A DNA stretch of 64,000 bases, taken from positions 15,642,492 to 15,706,491 of the forward strand of contig NC_061119.1 of NCBI RefSeq assembly GCF_002878395.1, given 5' to 3'. The position numbers and the translations under genes are program-made. A model generated the notes under the pieces. It was not told the DNA's origin and did no database searches. It saw nothing but the letters and a program-made list of their open reading frames with translations. Source of the stretch: Capsicum annuum. Taxonomy: Eukaryota; Streptophyta; Magnoliopsida; Solanales; Solanaceae. Positions 13,201 through 24,848 of this stretch are shown piece after piece (the stretch's first letter is position 1; each line of letters begins with the position of its first letter).

Positions 13201-13876
13201 TAAAACTAGCATAAGGGCTTAAAATGAAAACTAGTTATGCATTTATCTATTTAAATTGTAATCAATTAATTGTGTGGAGTTCATGGCTTAGCTGAGGATC
13301 AAAAGATAAAATCTTGTTCAAAACTGAATGTTTACAAATCATAGGATTCTAATTCATAATCTCATTGAAATATCAATATTTAAACTAAGGCTTAATAACC
13401 CAAGCTTCAAATACATGTCAAAGTATCACAAAACATGATTAATAGTCAAATTCATGAAGTCTTTGCACAATTCTAGTCATAATAGTTAAATTCAACCTTT
13501 AATATATAAAAATCACTTCACAAGTATAAATGTACAAAAATAGACATGCAATTCATCATCGAAAACACTTGTAATGTCAAAATCTTTAAATAACAATATT
13601 TACGTTTGAACCTTAAATTGAAATCCATGTTTATTCACGTAAAAACATAATTAAAAGCAAGTTTTGGGCACAAGGGTGAAAGTATTACCCTTGTTCATAG
13701 CCCAACATACCTAAATTGATGAAATTGATGAAGAAACTTACTTTGGATTCCTATTTGTTCTCTTGAAGATTGATTCTTGGAATTCTTGATTGAGAATCTT
13801 GAATTTTGAACTATCTTGGAAAAATAATAGTGGAATTAGGGCATTCTTGAAGTTGAATGCTGAAGCCTAGGATTTT

Positions 13877-16377
13877 TGTAATGCCCCAAATCTGGTACTT
13901 AAAGCGCTACACGATGCTCACGACCCCAAAGGACCACAAGTTAACCCATGGCTAACATCTGTACCTGTACACTATATAACATACTAAATATAATGTGGAA
14001 ATGGAGGTTGAAATGCCATAAGTTTCAAAACTGCATGACTGATAAAATATAACATCTCAGTGGGGTAATAGAATACCCAAAACTGAAATACTGTCTACAC
14101 ATACTCTAGTTTTAAAATCCTCTAAAACATAACTGTATGGATAAGGAGTTGATGGGACATGTCCCAAACTAACTCCAATTTATAAATTAATTAATAAGAT
14201 AAGAAATAAATGATCATGTGCTCAAAAGATGAGGACTCACTGCTAACTCTGACTGCTGAGACTGGAATGCTACTGATGCTCTAGAGCTCGTGCTTCTAAA
14301 CCTATGGTATAAGATACCATAGCGCAAATACATCAGTACTTTGAATGTACTAGTATGCATGGAAGGTAGGCTGAATACATGGGGGTTTATATTCATGAAC
14401 AATACTAGTTAACTGACTAATGTGAACGTGAGAATACATGTATGAATACGTCGTAACTATATCTAAGATCGTGATAACATGAATTTACTAATAACTAACA
14501 TGACTGATAACTAAATTTTGATGACTGATATAACTGATGACATGAGTGGCTATATCTGACAGTCCTGAATTTGATGGAATTAGCTGAGTTCCGTACTGTT
14601 CTGAGTTGACTGTATCTGATAGTCCTAAATTTTATAGAACTCTCTGAGTTCTATTACTGAGACTGAATGACTATATCTAATAGTCTTAATTCTGTAACTG
14701 AAACTATGTGAAGTACTTATCTAACTGACATACTCTTAATACTTCATTACGGCTGAGTTAGGGTCCAATCTGTAACTCCAATAGAAGGGTGTTAATACCG
14801 CACCACTGGTAAGGGCAAGCTGTGAGTGACCCTCATCTAACAGTGTCTCCAAAAGAGAACGGTGGGGCCCTCATCTGACACTGCTTATCCACCTCATCAA
14901 CCCTCATCTGACAGTGTTGATGTCTCAACCTATGCTGTCTACATAGTTTTGGAATGCAAAGATGACTTCTAAGAATCACACCCTTATCTAATAGTGTGTG
15001 TTCCCATCCTTGGGTTCACTCGGTATTAATTCCTACTCCCATCTGAATAGATACTGATCATGGATTATTGAACTGAACTAGACTGAATTAACTGAGTTCC
15101 GTTGACTAACGAAATAGTACTGAGATTACTGTATTACTAAGCTTTCTTGAGTCACATGACTGACTGAGTTCTATGGATCATGGCTTGACTGAGGATAATA
15201 TGAAATCATGACACAGACTCTAGGCACTAGCTATATTTTTTAGGTACAAGTACCCCCAGGGCTCGATAAAAGGAAACTGAAAAAACATGAATTTCTTGAG
15301 TATAGGAGAAACATCAACAATACATAATCCATTGACTAAGACATTTCATCAAACTCTAGACATACATAACTTGTACATGAATGGAGATTTCATATTATCA
15401 TACTAGTATGACACTTTTCCTTCACATAGGCATTTAATCAAACATGGGGGGTGGGGGGTGGGGAGCATGCTATGGTTATCCAATCATCAACATATCTAAT
15501 AATCAAGGATACATCAACCAACTTGTGAATTGAAGGATTTATCATGAATACCGCATAATTCCCCACATACTAGAATCAATTCTTGTAATTAATAGTCTAT
15601 AACATGGAATAAAACCAAATAACAACATGAACATCACTTTTCAATTCAATCAAATCATGATCATTCGTAAAATTACAAATCTTTGATTTTGAAAAGAGAT
15701 TCTTGAGCTTCATGGGTTAAAGAGACCCATGAATAAACACATGACATACCTTAGTTCTTGATTTAGTGAAGATTGATGGAGAGACTTTCTTGAAATTGAA
15801 TCCCCTATTGAAACCCTAGCTTGTTCTTGAGAGAAACTAGTATTTTTTGGGTTCCAAATAGCTGAATCTTGTGTTAAAGGGCTTAAATAAAGGTGGGAAA
15901 TTGACCCTTTTAACCCTATATGTGTCTTTTAAATTGGTAAAAATTACCCGACCTGGACCCCTGGCGTGATGCAATGCTATCGCGCCGTGTCACAAGAATT
16001 TGATAATTGGGAAATAGGGAAATAGCGCGACATAGAGCCATCGCGTTGCCACTTCATTTGCAACCTAAAAGTTTGGCGCGACGAGGATAAATTACGCTGG
16101 GACACTAGAAAAAGGACAATTGCCATTTTATCTTGTGGCACGGCACACCACTGATCAATATGGTGCTGTTTTATGATTGGGACTTGACATAGTCATAACT
16201 TCTTACCCGGTTATCGAATTTAGGCGAATTTTATATCGATAAAAATCTTATTGAATTTTCCACATGAAAAATTATGAAAATATTTAAAATTCCCCATGTA
16301 ATAAACATCATTCAATTTAGAATCTAATACTTGAGATTCTTGTGACAAAATTAGTTAGGAAACTTTGGGATTTTACA
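13877..16377 (-). mobile_element. Solo LTR G (2501 bp, same family as E and I)
   Basis: The minus strand starts TGTAAAATCCC at 16377 and ends GGCATTACA at 13877. The flanking 5-mers ATTTT (13872-13876) and GTTTT (16378-16382) differ by one transition. It closely resembles solo LTR I and the 5' LTR of E, including the repeated CCCTCATCTGACAGTG motif (14828-14999) and a GC-rich block with GCGCGAC-type repeats near 15960-16110. It lies inside F. Confidence 0.88.
15446..15463 (+). other. G-run (possible G-quadruplex)
   Basis: The plus strand has six G, T, six G, T, four G: an uninterrupted purine-rich run able in principle to form a G-quadruplex. It lies in solo LTR G; the corresponding places in I and E (near 50740 and 58650) lack the run, so it arose in this copy. 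Confidence 0.7.
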
Positions 16378-17144
16378 GTTTTCTTTGAGAGGGATTTGAT
16401 GAATAATGAGCATATTTTGCTCAATATTATGATTAATATTCTGTTTACTTGACATGGGGGATTTATAAAAGATAAAATTTCCATTGGGATTTAAAATCCC
16501 ACAAATGGAACATCGATCAATGCCTTACCGCAATCTGGTGAGTGGGTCATCGAGATACCCATTGCGATACAGTGAAATCGCGGTGAATCACTGGTTTATG
16601 ACATTTTCTAAGTTTGAAAATTACCCGAGACATGCTATTTACACCCCTGAATATAATTTAACTCAAAAATCAATTTCTTAGAGTCAGAAGGTCAACTAAA
16701 AATTCTAGGAGTAAAAAATGATTAAGTCCCTCAACTCTTAGCTTTATTTTCAATTTCTAAGTTCTATAAATACATAATAAGGGTTTTACTGAGCTAGTAA
16801 AGTGCGGGGTATTACACTTAATTTAGAAGGGTTGGTTTTACTGAAATATTTTCATTTGGTTTTAGCTCATGGTCTGACCGGGGCATTGTCCCGATTTCAG
16901 ACAGATGCTATTTTTAGTTTAGTAGAGATCTCGCAAACTTGTGTTAGATGGTTTTAGACCTTATTTAACTTATGTCCATATTGTTTGAATGATATATTAA
17001 GATGACCATGATTCCATTAGATTTTATTTTTCTAATTTTTATAGTATATAAATTATGCTTACGATTTCCTGTTAGAAAAAGGCTTTTGGGCCATCATAAT
17101 TCGGTATGCTCATCGCGGCCAGGTCCTTGGTTTGGTTCATGACA

Positions 17145-18465
17145 TAAATGAGTTGAACCAGCCCACTAGTCCAACTAAAGGAGTGGTCACTGAGTTTGGC
17201 AGCTTCCTTGGCACATTGGCAAGGAATAAGATATTTTGTCCTCTTAATGTTAGTTGAGAAAGTTGAATACATAAAATGATATGTGGAGCTATATCCAAGA
17301 TCTAAGTTTTAAATATTATGATTTCTACTTGAAAAATTTTCACAGTGTTTGCACTAACTAAATTGAACCAAATTTTAGAATAAATATGACATTACCGACA
17401 ATGGGAAAAATTTGGCTATAAGAGAAAATAATGTTTTGTTTAGAGGGTATAAGGTTAGATTTAAGAAAATATACTTCAATACCTATGCCAATGATGAATT
17501 TCGAAGGGTAAATAGGCCTAACAATATCCTAGAATATGTGTTTAAGGATACCCTTAAGTATTGGAACTCCAAAGAAGCTAAGGTATGATATCAATATGGA
17601 CAATTGTTATATTATTGGTAGAATGCATTTACATTATTGGTAACCACTGTTATACTATTGTCTTATAGGATACCTCTTCTACTAACAAAGAGAATTGAAA
17701 AAATTTTAAGTATCCACACACTGTTGGTAAAACAAGTTTTGCTCTAATCCGCGAGGTTTGGTGTTTTATCTTATTGTTACTATGAACTTGTAATATTTTA
17801 ATGTTGAATTTCATGTAACTAGGAAAAAGCAAGGAATATTATAGTGCTTCATCAAATACAAAATTTTTGCTGGCTACTAGAAGAAGAAAACCTAGCCAAG
17901 TATATAAGGACTCATCTGAAGATATTTCAAAGAAAAATAGTATGAATTTTCTAATTCAAAATTGTTCAAGATTATTTGTTCTTCCTTAAATATTTAATCA
18001 ACTAAATTTACTTGCTCTTGAATCTGATGTGTAGGTAGAAATAGAGAGAGTAGAAACTCAAGAGAGTGAAGGTGGTAGTCAATCAACTGACGCATTCCCA
18101 ATTTTTATGGGGCCAGATCATTGTGTCGAGTAAGACTATATGAATGTGGGGTTACCAAGTCTCTTTTGTAATAGAAAACAAGTAATTCTTAATCCTCTTC
18201 AAATATTATTGATTAATTGTTGGAGAAAAGATTGGATGAATGGGGAGAGAATATACAATAGTAAATGCAAGAAAAATTCAATGCTCAAAGGGATGCCATT
18301 GAATGAGATGTTATAATGAACATTATTGCACAAATACAGCGTCTAAATGAAGGATTAACGCTTGATCCTTATATGATAATATTCAATGTTCATTCATCGG
18401 GAGAAGAGACTACTATTCAACTAATAAATCATGCATCTACTAGTGCAAACAAGCAAGGTCAGTCT
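17145..18465 (+). pseudogene. Ptta/En/Spm-type CACTA protein remnant, main exons
   Basis: This resumes the frame broken by H: NELNQP, then VVTEFGSFLGTLARNKIFCPLN, the conserved block of the plant Ptta/En/Spm transposase-associated family (PF03004-like). A frame break follows, then a YANDEFRRVNRPNN and LKYWNSKEAK segment with a GT donor after 17583. Further exons lie at about 17669-17755 (KYPHTVGKTSFALIRE), 17823-17939 (ATRRRKPSQVYKDSSED) and 18035-18129, with GT/AG borders. The C-terminal part near 18315-18462 reads IIAQIQRLNEGLTLDP. Stops are present in several exons. CACTA elements use such a second protein, probably for binding subterminal repeats, but I infer that role only from the family. 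Confidence 0.75.
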
Positions 18466-18484
18466 CTGTTTCTTATTTTTTCTT

Positions 18485-18543
18485 ATCTTTTCTTTTTTTT
18501 TTCTTCTTCTTCTTCTTCTTCTTCTTCTTCTTCTTCTTCTTCT
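18485..18543 (+). repeat. (CTT)n microsatellite
   Basis: A T-run followed by about 15 CTT/TTC repeats. It produces a spurious poly-serine frame. Confidence 0.95.
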
Positions 18544-18549
18544 CCCTCT

Positions 18550-19988
18550 ACACACCTAAAATAGCTAGAGGGATATTGTGAATTAGTAATATTGGGTTAC
18601 TTTCTTTGGTTGAATTAGTAGAAAGTTTTGAACTTTATAAAGAAAAAAGTTGCTAGAATGAGGGTGAGACTTTAGCTAAGGTGATAGTGTGTATGTAGGA
18701 GAAATTAAAGGTCCTTGATGAACAGTTTACTAAGGTAATATGAAACTTGACATTGCGTAACAACTCAGGTGATGTTTGCTTCTTACATGAAGGCACTGTA
18801 ATCGATAAAGAAATAAATAATTGGTAGCTTAAATAAATAGGTAAAGTTACCTACAAGTGAGATTTGACTTGTGATATAGTCTGATTGTCTGTTTGTTTTT
18901 ATAGAGTTGTATTGGTTATCTAATCTTCACTAATTCTTAGTGTTTTGTGGTTATGTAGTGATACGATTCTTGCCACGAAGACTCGAATCTAAAAACGGAA
19001 AAGTAAAGATAAAGGGATAGGTTATCAAAGTTAGAAAGATAGACATAAATATACTAACAAAAGGGCAATTAAAGGGTGTATGAAGCCCAAAAACCTTCCT
19101 TAAATATTATCAAATAGCACCTAACTCTTATGTGATCGCAAAGGGGATTGATTTTATTTTTCCCTTTTTCGACCCTGAAGGGTTAAAAGACACTTGATTT
19201 AGACTATTTAAACTATTTTAAAACTTTAAAGAAAATTTTAAAACAATTGAACAAACAACAAATGACCCAATCTGGGGCCTTGTCGTAATGGGAATCCCAG
19301 GTCTGACTATGACTAGAGACCTCTCCCAATACCCAACCCAACTAACCATACATGTGGCTTGAGTCTGATGAATTCTAAGCATATAAAAACATAGCTTGTT
19401 TTATACAATTTCCAAACTCTGGGATAAGTCTATGACCATGACCGATCTAAACTACTCCAACCATCCAAACCCAGCCAATAACCATAACCAAAATGAAACC
19501 ATAATCCCAAAACCCAAAGATAACCAAGTTTCAGTCCATAATATAATATAAGAGGATGGAACAATCTTAAATTTAACCAAACAGTATCATCCCCAATACC
19601 AATGCCAATACTAAGGCTGATACCACTATCGATCCTGTCCATTCCAACCTAAAGTATTTCCACAAATCCTCTAACCAAAAGAAATGTAATATATGGTTGG
19701 GACATGCCCACAACCATAGCCAAAAGCAATATCCATAAAATATCTCAAGTATGTAAAAATGTCCATGATATGAAGTGGAGCCTTCCAGAATATGTAAGCT
19801 CACCACTTCAATCCAATTGAGCTGATCTCAAATTTGATCACTAAGTAGGAGGAGTAGAATAGATGGTTCCTACATCGTGTTGGGATACAATAACTCGAGG
19901 ACAGGTTAGTGGGTGAATGCTGGTAAGTTCTTAGGATAAGGATAAAATAAGGCCATACAGTAAAACCAAGTAAACCAACTATATGAAC

Positions 19989-20021
<33 letters not shown>

Positions 20022-20196
20022 TATGCATATATATATATATATATATATATCATGTCTTTAAAACCATTTACCTGGGTATATATAGCTTAACCATTCGTGA
20101 ACTACCCACAGGCTATATGATCCAGTATAACCCTCTAAACGGGCCACAATGTGTGTAGCCGCACAAACCTATCATAACTTGAGGCTAAACCCTAGT
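18550..20196. other. Unassigned non-coding sequence
   Basis: No gene is supported. The minus-strand frames at 19430-20018 are low-complexity (Gly/Leu/Tyr/Trp-rich, from AACC-type runs) with no domain. A mixed TA/CA microsatellite lies at about 19996-20050. It may be the 3' part of the CACTA element or host intergenic DNA. Confidence 0.5.
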
Positions 20197-21408
20197 TGTA
20201 ACAATGGTACTTACATTCACAACTGAGAAGAAGCTAACCCATGAGCTGACACCTACTGCGAGCACTGAATAAAATAGAAATTAATAGATACACAAAAGAT
20301 AAAATAATAACAAACTGTATATCTAAATACTGATAGTATGGCTAAATCATAAGTCTGAAATATTTAATAAGATACTAAAAACCAAGCAACCTATCTGAAA
20401 ATAATTGGTAACACTGATAAAGCTGACTAACTATCTAACTGACTGTCTGAATATCTGAAAGCCTCCAACTGATAGAGTAGTTGATGGGAAAGGCCCCCAA
20501 ATAACTCTGACTAACAAAATCTAATAAAGTATTGAAATAACTAAATAAGGTATAATATATCCTCGAAGAATGAGGACTCACCACTACTACACTGAGTTAT
20601 GCTGGCATGTCTAAGAATGGTTGGGAAGCTGTGCTTCTGAACCTATGATATAAGTTATCATAGCGCAAAAAAAGAGTATACAGTTAGTACTTTGAATATA
20701 CTGGTCTATGAGATAAGGTCTGGCTAAAATGCATGGGGTACTGTGTATATAAGATAAGGACTAACTGAACAATATGAAATAAATTAGCATGAATGCATAA
20801 AAACTATAATATTTGAGGATGCAACACCAAGCATATACATATTTCTAAAATAATTTGTAAATTGAAAAATTTAAATCTATATAATTAAATAACTATAAAT
20901 CTGGATGCTTTGGTCAAGTAAACCTTAACTGAATATACACTTAATACTGTACTAAGAATATGGAAGGTATCATCTAATCGACAAGCCCTAATTTGAGCTA
21001 ATCGAGGTCCAACCTGTAATCCCAGTTAGAAGGGTGTCAGTACCGTGCCATGGGTACCAACACTGGCTGTGTGGATTCACTAAACTGGTGTCCTGAAGGA
21101 CTAATGTGTTACCCTCAACTGGAAGGTGCTCTAATTAGATATGTGTTATCCTCAAATGGCAGGTAAAAACTTTGTCAACCCTCAACTAGCAGTAGATATC
21201 TCTAACCAATGTTAGCTATGTAGTTCTGGAACTCAGGCATAGCTACTAAGGGTCACACCCTCTGCTGTCAGGTGAGCCCTCCTCCCTAAGTTCGCTTGGT
21301 TCTAAATCCTACTCCAAACTAAACTAACACTGATACTGGGATAGAACGAACTAGACTAAAAATTGTTACATAACCTATAGAGCTCATCATGATTATAACC
21401 GTGTAAGT
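20197..21408 (-). repeat. Element B 3' LTR, distal piece
   Basis: The last 1.2 kb of the LTR, ending TGTTACAAC-like at 20197. Near its end it matches A's LTR (AAGCTAACCCATGAGCTG and TGCGAGCACTGAATAAAA; A has TGTGAGCACTG at 5054). It includes the shared LTR block with the motif CCCTCAACTGGAAGG repeated near 21110-21200. It is cut at 21408 by element D; 21404-21408 (TAAGT) is D's target site. Confidence 0.82.
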
Positions 21409-24032
21409 TATAATACCCCACATGTTTCTAAGCTAGGAAGTGAATAAGTATTCCTACGTATGAAATCTCCTATACTGTGATTCATACTTAAGAACATGAC
21501 TTACAATGAATATCTTAGTGATAGGATAGATTATGATGTATTAAGAATGTTCATATGAGTCACTTAAGGTAATACAAGCTAAGAGTTTTTGAATCCATCA
21601 AGTTTTAGTGTTTGATTATGAAAAGGTTATATTTTAATGAGTATAACAAGATGTTAATGTGTTACTTTAGCTGATTTAGACCCACCAAATTGTAGAGAAT
21701 CTAATTAGCTTTCTAACGATACCAATTTTGCCTTAATCCAATACCCGAGCAAAAAGTTATGCCCATTTTCGTGAGAGATAGTAAGGATAGGTGATTGGTT
21801 AGGTGCCACCCAACCAAACATAGGCGATTGGTTAGGCACCGCCCAATCTAGCTTAGAAAATCACTTGGGCACTGCCTAAGTCAGTTCCAGGTGCCAAAAA
21901 CACTCCGTTTTGAGTTATTTTAAGGGTAATTAAGTCTTTTAACACTCCTTACACGTCCCTAAACTTAACCTTACGAAATATATAGCTTCTAAACATATTA
22001 CAAATCTATTATCACCTCAACGCTCATCATCCAAGAGAACTAAAAGAGAAAAAAAACTAGGGTTGCATAATTAAGCTTGAATATCCGATATCAAGGAAAT
22101 TGCTCCGTCAATCATCAAGAATCTTCCTTCTAAGGTATGCGTGAGCTTATTTATGGAATCCTTTTGTCCATGAAGCTCAAGAATCATCTTCTAAATTTTT
22201 TGTCATGATGTTTATGTTGTTGGTGGTTGATGTTCATGTGGTTGGAGTTTGATGATGCCTAAGATGGGATCTTTGTATGTTTTGTGTGAGGATATGGTGG
22301 TATTTAATGTATAAATATGTGAAATTGGTGGTTGAATATTTGAAATCATGCTGAATCCACCTATGCCTAAGATGTGCATGTAAGGTGTTTGTGGAAATAC
22401 CTAAGGGAATAGAAATCATGCTTTTATGACATAATAAGCCCTAAATGACTATTCCATGTTCTAAGTTTATGTTCAACGTGATCCCCATGCTATTGTCTTG
22501 AGTTGAAGATGTTATATAAGATGCTCATGATATTATTTTGATATGGAACTACCATGTTATTGAAGCCATGCAAGTATATACATGTTGTGTGCATTCCCGA
22601 TAATATGATAGTTTGTTGAGAATCATTCTTATTATGAAATCCTTACTTATGATATTGTGAATTGTGGACTCAAATATTGTGATCAAGTCATTTCATGTAT
22701 GTTAGTTTCCTCCTATCGAGTCCTAGGGGTATTCGTACCCAAAAACTATAGCTGTGTGCCTAGAGTCATGTCATGTTTCACGATATCCGAACTCAAGCTA
22801 TGATTTCATAGACTTCAGTCAGTCATGTAACTCAGGAAAACCTCATGATCTTAGTCAGTTGTCAGATAACAATAACATTCTACCAGTCAATGGAATTTAG
22901 TAAGATTATGTCATGCACAGTCAGTTATTCATGTCCAATCCCTCCAGATGGGAGTAGAGGTTAGCACCGAGTGAACCCAAGGATGGAAAATCACCCGCCA
23001 GTTCAGGGTGTGATTCTTAGTAGTCATCCTTGTATTCCAGAACTATGTAGCCAGCGTAGGTTGAGACATCTTAAATCTTCAGATTAGGGTTGATGAGGTG
23101 GATTAACCCGTCAGTTTAGGGTTCCTACCATTCTTATTGAGTACCCGCCAGATAAGGGTCACTCACAGGCTATCCTTACCCATGGTATGATATTGAGACC
23201 CCTCCATTCGGGGCAGATATTGGACCCCAGCTTAGCCATAACGGCATACATAGGGCATGTCGATTAAACACTACTTCCCACAGTTTCAGTATCAGTCTCA
23301 ATAAAAGAACTCAGGGCGTTCTTTAGGTTTTAGTATATACAAGACTGTCAGATACAATCGTCCATGTTATCAGTTTCAGTATCAGTCATAATAGTTATCA
23401 GTAAACCATGTATTAGTTTACAGGTCATGCTATCATGTATTCAAGGTTCCAATTTATATATATGTGTGTTTTCACTCCTACGTTCATACTAGTTAGTCAC
23501 TGTTGTTCATGCATGTAACGCTTTATGTTTAGCCTACCTTCCTCGTATACTCAGTACTATAGTAGTACTGATGCATTTACGCTATGGTGCTTTCTTTTTA
23601 TATTACACCATAGGTTCCGAGACACGAGCTCCAGCCCAGCAATAGCGGTAGCATTCCAGTTGCAGAGACATAGTGAGTCCTCATTGATTCTAGGATAATA
23701 TGATTTGATACATTTATTTATTTCTTCAGTTTAATTTTATGGAGTTAGTTGGAGACGTGTTCCTTCAACTCCTTATTCAGATAGTTTAGAGGTTTACAGA
23801 TTTATGTTCAAATTTACGTTCAGACTTAGCTTTCAAATTGAGTTGATTTGGGTATTTTCACCCACACAATTTTATTCAGTTGAACCTTATGGCCTTACAG
23901 TTTTATGTATTCCTTATTATTATATCATGATTTGTAGTATACAGGTATAGATATAAGTCATGGGTTAGTTTGTGGTCTCTCGGGGTCATGAGAACCATGT
24001 AGCATTTCGGTTCAGTGAATCGGGGTGCTACA
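21409..24032 (+). repeat. Element D 5' LTR (2624 bp)
   Basis: It starts TATAATACCCC (TG mutated to TA; the 3' LTR still has TG) and ends GGGGTGCTACA. At 21787-21890 it holds imperfect repeats of AGGYGATTGGTTAGGC. At 22992-23160 there are three copies of ACCCGYCAGNTNAGGGT. A block near 23530-23680 (ACTCAGTAC...CACCATAGGTTCCGAG) is shared with all other families here and may mark the transcription start region. Confidence 0.93.
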
Positions 24033-24036
24033 AACT

Positions 24037-24048
24037 TGGTATCAGAGC
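24037..24048 (+). other. Element D primer-binding site (initiator tRNA-Met)
   Basis: TGGTATCAGAGC, four bases after the LTR end, is the complement of the 3' end of plant initiator tRNA-Met, the usual primer of these elements. Intact. Confidence 0.95.
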
Positions 24049-24251
24049 CTAAGGTTCAATAGAGTCCTAGGAAGTCTGAAAGCCGCATCTAGTAGAGTCT
24101 AGTACATAGGTGTGTTGGATGCCACATTTATGTGCGGGAGGCTATAAGATGTTTTAAGAACATTCCCCTTTCTTTATTATTCATGTCATACTAGTGAGCA
24201 TAATCACAAGTTAAACTCTCAGTCTAATCCATTCTTCTATTATTCCAGACC

Positions 24252-24848
24252 ATGGCCCCAAAGAAAAGAAACCAGCCAGCTACTCAGCCCAAAGATCCTT
24301 TGGGCGACCATGTTTCCCATGCGGAGTTTAGAGTCGTATTTACCACACTTGCTCAGTCCATGGCTGCACAGAATGAATGGATACCAGTCATTCCGGCCAA
24401 TCTAGTGGCCAATCCCAAAGTAGCTAGGGTTCGGGACTTCACTCGGATGATCCCTCCATCTTTTTATGGGTCTAAGTCTGATAAGGACCCTCAAGAGTTC
24501 ATTGACCAAGTCTAGAAGGTCATTGACATCATGGGTGTTACTTCTATTGAGAGTGCTAAGTTAGCTGCTTACCAATTATAGGATGTTGCACATGATTGGT
24601 ACAAATAGTAGAATTCTGAAAGGTTAGATGATATAGGCCCTATCGAGTGGGAGGAATTTGTCACAGCCTTCTTAGATAGATTCTTTACCCAAGAGCTGAG
24701 GGAAGCCAAAGGTCTTGAGTTCATCAACCTCAGGCAGGGGAATATGATAGTTAAGGAGTATTCTCTCAGATTTACTTAGCTAGCCAGGTATGCTCCTCAT
24801 GTGGTTACAGATAATAGAGCTAAGATGAGCAAATTCGTGTCAGAGGTC
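24252..24848 (+). pseudogene. Element D gag remnant, truncated
   Basis: It starts ATG at 24252 (MAPKKRNQPATQPKDPLG), with the family hallmark HVSHAEFR and then FYGSKSDKDPQEFIDQV. A TAG at 24513-24515 stands where relatives have CAG. Reading on in frame gives the capsid core to about 24848 (NLRQGN, VKEYSLRF and ARYAPHVV), with more stops, then jumps into the protease-RT linker. About 1 kb, including the zinc knuckle and the whole protease, is missing relative to J. Confidence 0.88.

Larger units (their letters stand above)
12036..16816 (-). mobile_element. Solo LTR F, interrupted by solo LTR G
   Basis: The minus strand starts TGTAATACCCCGC at 16816 and ends GGGGTGTTACA at 12036. With G removed it is about 2.28 kb. 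The flanks CTTGT (12031-12035) and CTTAA (16817-16821) match only 3 of 5, so the target duplication is weak, but the H sequence continues on both sides. It shares the general LTR layout of A and B but is a distinct family. No internal domain is present. Confidence 0.8.
10215..17144 (+). mobile_element. Solo LTR H, interrupted by solo LTRs F and G
   Basis: It starts TGTAACACCCC at 10215 and ends TTCATGACA at 17144, flanked by a perfect 5-bp duplication TAAAT (10210-10214 and 17145-17149). No gag-pol, primer site or polypurine tract is present, so it is a solo LTR left by LTR-LTR recombination. With F and one target copy removed it is about 2.15 kb. It sits in a coding exon of the CACTA second gene, and removing it restores the exon's reading frame, which confirms both boundaries. 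Confidence 0.88.
7154..18465 (+). mobile_element. CACTA (En/Spm) DNA transposon remnant, ends not found
   Basis: Two plus-strand gene remnants in the order usual for plant CACTA elements lie here: the DUF4216 tail of a TNP2-type transposase gene (7164-7817) and a Ptta/En/Spm-type second gene (about 9780-18465, interrupted by nested solo LTRs at 10215-17144). Element A truncates it on the left. I found no convincing CACTA...TAGTG termini in the window, so the true extent is unknown; the non-coding stretch 18550-20196 may or may not belong to it. Confidence 0.7.

Noticed and set aside
19430..20018. Overlapping minus-strand frames rich in Gly, Leu, Tyr and Trp
   Set aside because: Low-complexity origin (AACC/CCAAT-type runs and a TA/CA microsatellite), no motif, no supporting splice or promoter structure.
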